Source: a virus. From it: a stretch of 64,000 nt of DNA. Shown here piece after piece: positions 62,831 to 64,000 of the stretch (positions are counted from its first letter, which is position 1; each line of letters begins with the position of its first letter). The stretch spans positions 19,417-83,416 of the IMG/VR virus record IMGVR_UViG_3300028837_004134; one strand, given 5' to 3'. The translations under genes were made by a program, and so were the position numbers. Under the pieces are notes generated by a model that did no database searches, was not told the origin of the DNA, and saw only the letters and a program-made list of their open reading frames with translations.

Positions 62831-62861
62831 GATACATACCGGAAGTATTCGAGAATCGTCG
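62831..62861 (-). promoter_or_regulatory. Putative element sigma promoter, site 8 (recombinase operon, copy 2)
   Basis: In the minus direction CGACG, 13 nt, then CTTCCGGTATGTATC. It is followed by CTATCG and the GCATGC block shared with site 2. Confidence 0.6.
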
Positions 62862-63064
62862 AGGCGGGTTCAGCTGAGGCCACTGGCCTGTTAACCAGCG
62901 GGAATCTGGAAATGGAGAAACGGAGAATTAGGAGGAGATCTTCGCGGGCATCGAACGCAAAGGGACCAGTTCGATTCTCGCCCCGGAAGGAACGTCTCGG
63001 AACGGAGAATCATAGATGATGTTCTTAAGAGGGTAACCCCGCGTCACTCAAACAGAAACAACAG

Positions 63065-63124
63065 AACCCCGACCGGTTGCTCCGTCGGGGTTTTGCGTTA
63101 AACAAAAACCGCCATGGTTGGCGG
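63065..63124 (-). terminator. Two stacked hairpin terminators at the right end of element 2
   Basis: The stem AACCCCGAC/GTCGGGGTT (63065-63092) has T runs on both sides. The second stem, CCGCCA/TGGCGG (63109-63124), is followed by TTTTTG on the minus strand. It directly follows the tRNA CCA end. The stretch 62862-63064 is conserved with element 1 but has no gene. Confidence 0.65.
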
Positions 63125-63133
63125 CTGTAAATT

Positions 63134-63175
63134 TGGCTCCCCCGGCTGGACTCGAACCAGCGACCCACTGAGTGA
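63134..63175 (-). tRNA. 3' fragment of a tRNA gene at the attachment end of element 2
   Basis: On the minus strand a T-arm GCTGG-TTCGAGT-CCAGC is followed by acceptor CGGGGGA, discriminator G and an encoded CCA. No matching 5' half (anticodon and D-arm) lies upstream, so only the 3' part is present. A G73 with A72 would fit tRNA-Gln, but this is not certain. Such fragments mark phage integration into a tRNA 3' end. Confidence 0.65.
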
Positions 63176-63247
63176 CAGGAGGGACGCTGCCTTTCACTAC
63201 TTAACAATCAAAAGGCGGAATTCTGCTGTCAGGTTTTTTCGATTCCC

Positions 63248-64000
63248 TCAACAGCCATGAATAAACAGATCGGCGACGAGCTTAACCAAATCGCCTGCGT
63301 CCGCTTCGCACGACAGGTACAAGGCGTAGTGTCGCCCCGCATAATGGTTGAGTATGTCCAGGAAGAGGTCTACCTGCCCGTCCCGATCAAGATCACCCGC
63401 CCAAATAATCGAGGGTGTGTCCTCGGCGCAAGCCCTGTCGTGTTCGACCAGAACTTGGCGCTGGCCATACCAGAGAGGATACTTGAAAAGCTTGACTTGA
63501 TAATCCAGGACAAGAGGTTCTCTTGGGCTTCGAAATCCCTCATCAGTCAGTTGGCCGAACGCTGACAGGCCGCATTCCCCCAGCATGATGAGCTGCCCAG
63601 GATTGATCCATTTGTCTCCAGAGAAATGAGTTGTTACCAAACCCGGTTCAAACTCGCGAGGGCACTGAACTAGAAACAGAGGCTTCAGGGGGTGGTCCAC
63701 AGTTATCGAAACTCCGGTTGTGTCACCGGGCTGGCTGCTGTAGGGTGCCGGGCATGATTTGGTCCTTATTTCAACCGATTCAAGTACATGACCACTGTCT
63801 GTCTTGAAGAGGCCATACCATCCCAGACTGTCAATGCTCCCAATGTTCGATCGATCGAAAACTCCAGGCAGGAGGATCTTATAGGTATTACCGAGATCAT
63901 TGCCGATAACAGCAGTAGCGCACATTAGGACGATAATGACAATAAGGCACATGGCCTTCAAGGCATTACTTTCAATTGCTGATTGAATTTGCACTCTCAT
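63248..64000 (-). CDS. Secreted FG-GAP-like protein, starts at the window edge
   Basis: This 250-aa protein begins at an ATG on the last base of the window, so the true start may lie outside. A hydrophobic export segment (ALKAMCLIVIIVLMCATAVIG) is followed by a beta-rich region. A calcium-binding-like motif AGDLDRDGQVDLFLDILNHYAG near the end resembles FG-GAP or dockerin-type loops of the resident Lon-like protease. It is probably a resident gene just outside element 2. A binding role is inferred. Confidence 0.6.
   Translation of the reverse strand: MRVQIQSAIESNALKAMCLIVIIVLMCATAVIGNDLGNTYKILLPGVFDRSNIGSIDSLGWYGLFKTDSGHVLESVEIRTKSCPAPYSSQPGDTTGVSITVDHPLKPLFLVQCPREFEPGLVTTHFSGDKWINPGQLIMLGECGLSAFGQLTDEGFRSPREPLVLDYQVKLFKYPLWYGQRQVLVEHDRACAEDTPSIIWAGDLDRDGQVDLFLDILNHYAGRHYALYLSCEADAGDLVKLVADLFIHGC

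Overview
This window reads as a contig from a Gram-negative bacterium of the FCB group, most like the candidate phylum Zixibacteria. The clues are large secreted proteins with fibronectin-III-like and BACON-like repeats, a C-terminal 'NPFNP ... GVYFYRLEAG' sorting tail, and FG-GAP-like secreted proteins. The lineage call is inference from protein style; no rRNA is present. Almost every gene is on the minus strand.

Layout. (1) 1-4.1 kb: a secreted beta-helix/BACON-repeat gene running off the left edge with a damaged 5' part, and the 3' stump of another resident gene. (2) 4.1-12.1 kb: prophage-like element 1. It has a large serine recombinase, a DUF2924 protein, an HTH protein, a PD-(D/E)XK-like protein, a LexA-type repressor, a small sigma factor and a recombination protein, and it is cut off at the left next to an IS-like end. 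(3) 12.5-19.4 kb: a secreted repeat protein, a Lon-like membrane protease with an FG-GAP-like outer part, a zinc-finger anti-sigma-like protein and an unknown protein overlapping hsdR. (4) 19.4-30.4 kb: a tightly coupled defence operon, type I restriction-modification (hsdM, hsdS, hsdR) with a HEPN protein, DarTG, and an ImmA/PIN pair between the hsd genes. (5) 30.5-63.1 kb: prophage-like element 2, read leftward from its serine recombinase. It carries a sigma factor, ERCC4 nuclease, RecD2-like helicase, primase-helicase beside an iteron array, ParB-like protein, terminases and a D12 methylase. Late genes are lost at an IS-like scar. Its insertions include a nucleotide-cyclase-like/tandem-methyltransferase fusion, a membrane NACHT-FGE protein and two gene cassettes with attC-like sites. 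(6) 63.1-64 kb: a 3' tRNA fragment that marks the attachment end, then another secreted resident gene.

How it works together. The two elements share about ten homologous genes in the same order but differ in the immunity block (LexA plus PD-(D/E)XK in element 1; XRE repressor plus ImmA protease in element 2, next to a LexA remnant) and in the recombination gene. Both encode a small sigma factor. I find a two-block motif with a fixed 13-nt spacer (CGNCR-N13-TYCGGTARGTAT in the reading direction) upstream of eight minus-strand transcription units: the recombinase operons, the genes just after sigma, the RecD2-like helicase, the primase and two more. This looks like a phage-encoded sigma regulon. 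The other strong novelty candidates are the cyclase-methyltransferase fusion, the NACHT protein with a membrane block inside its NTPase, and the multi-toxin type I RM operon.
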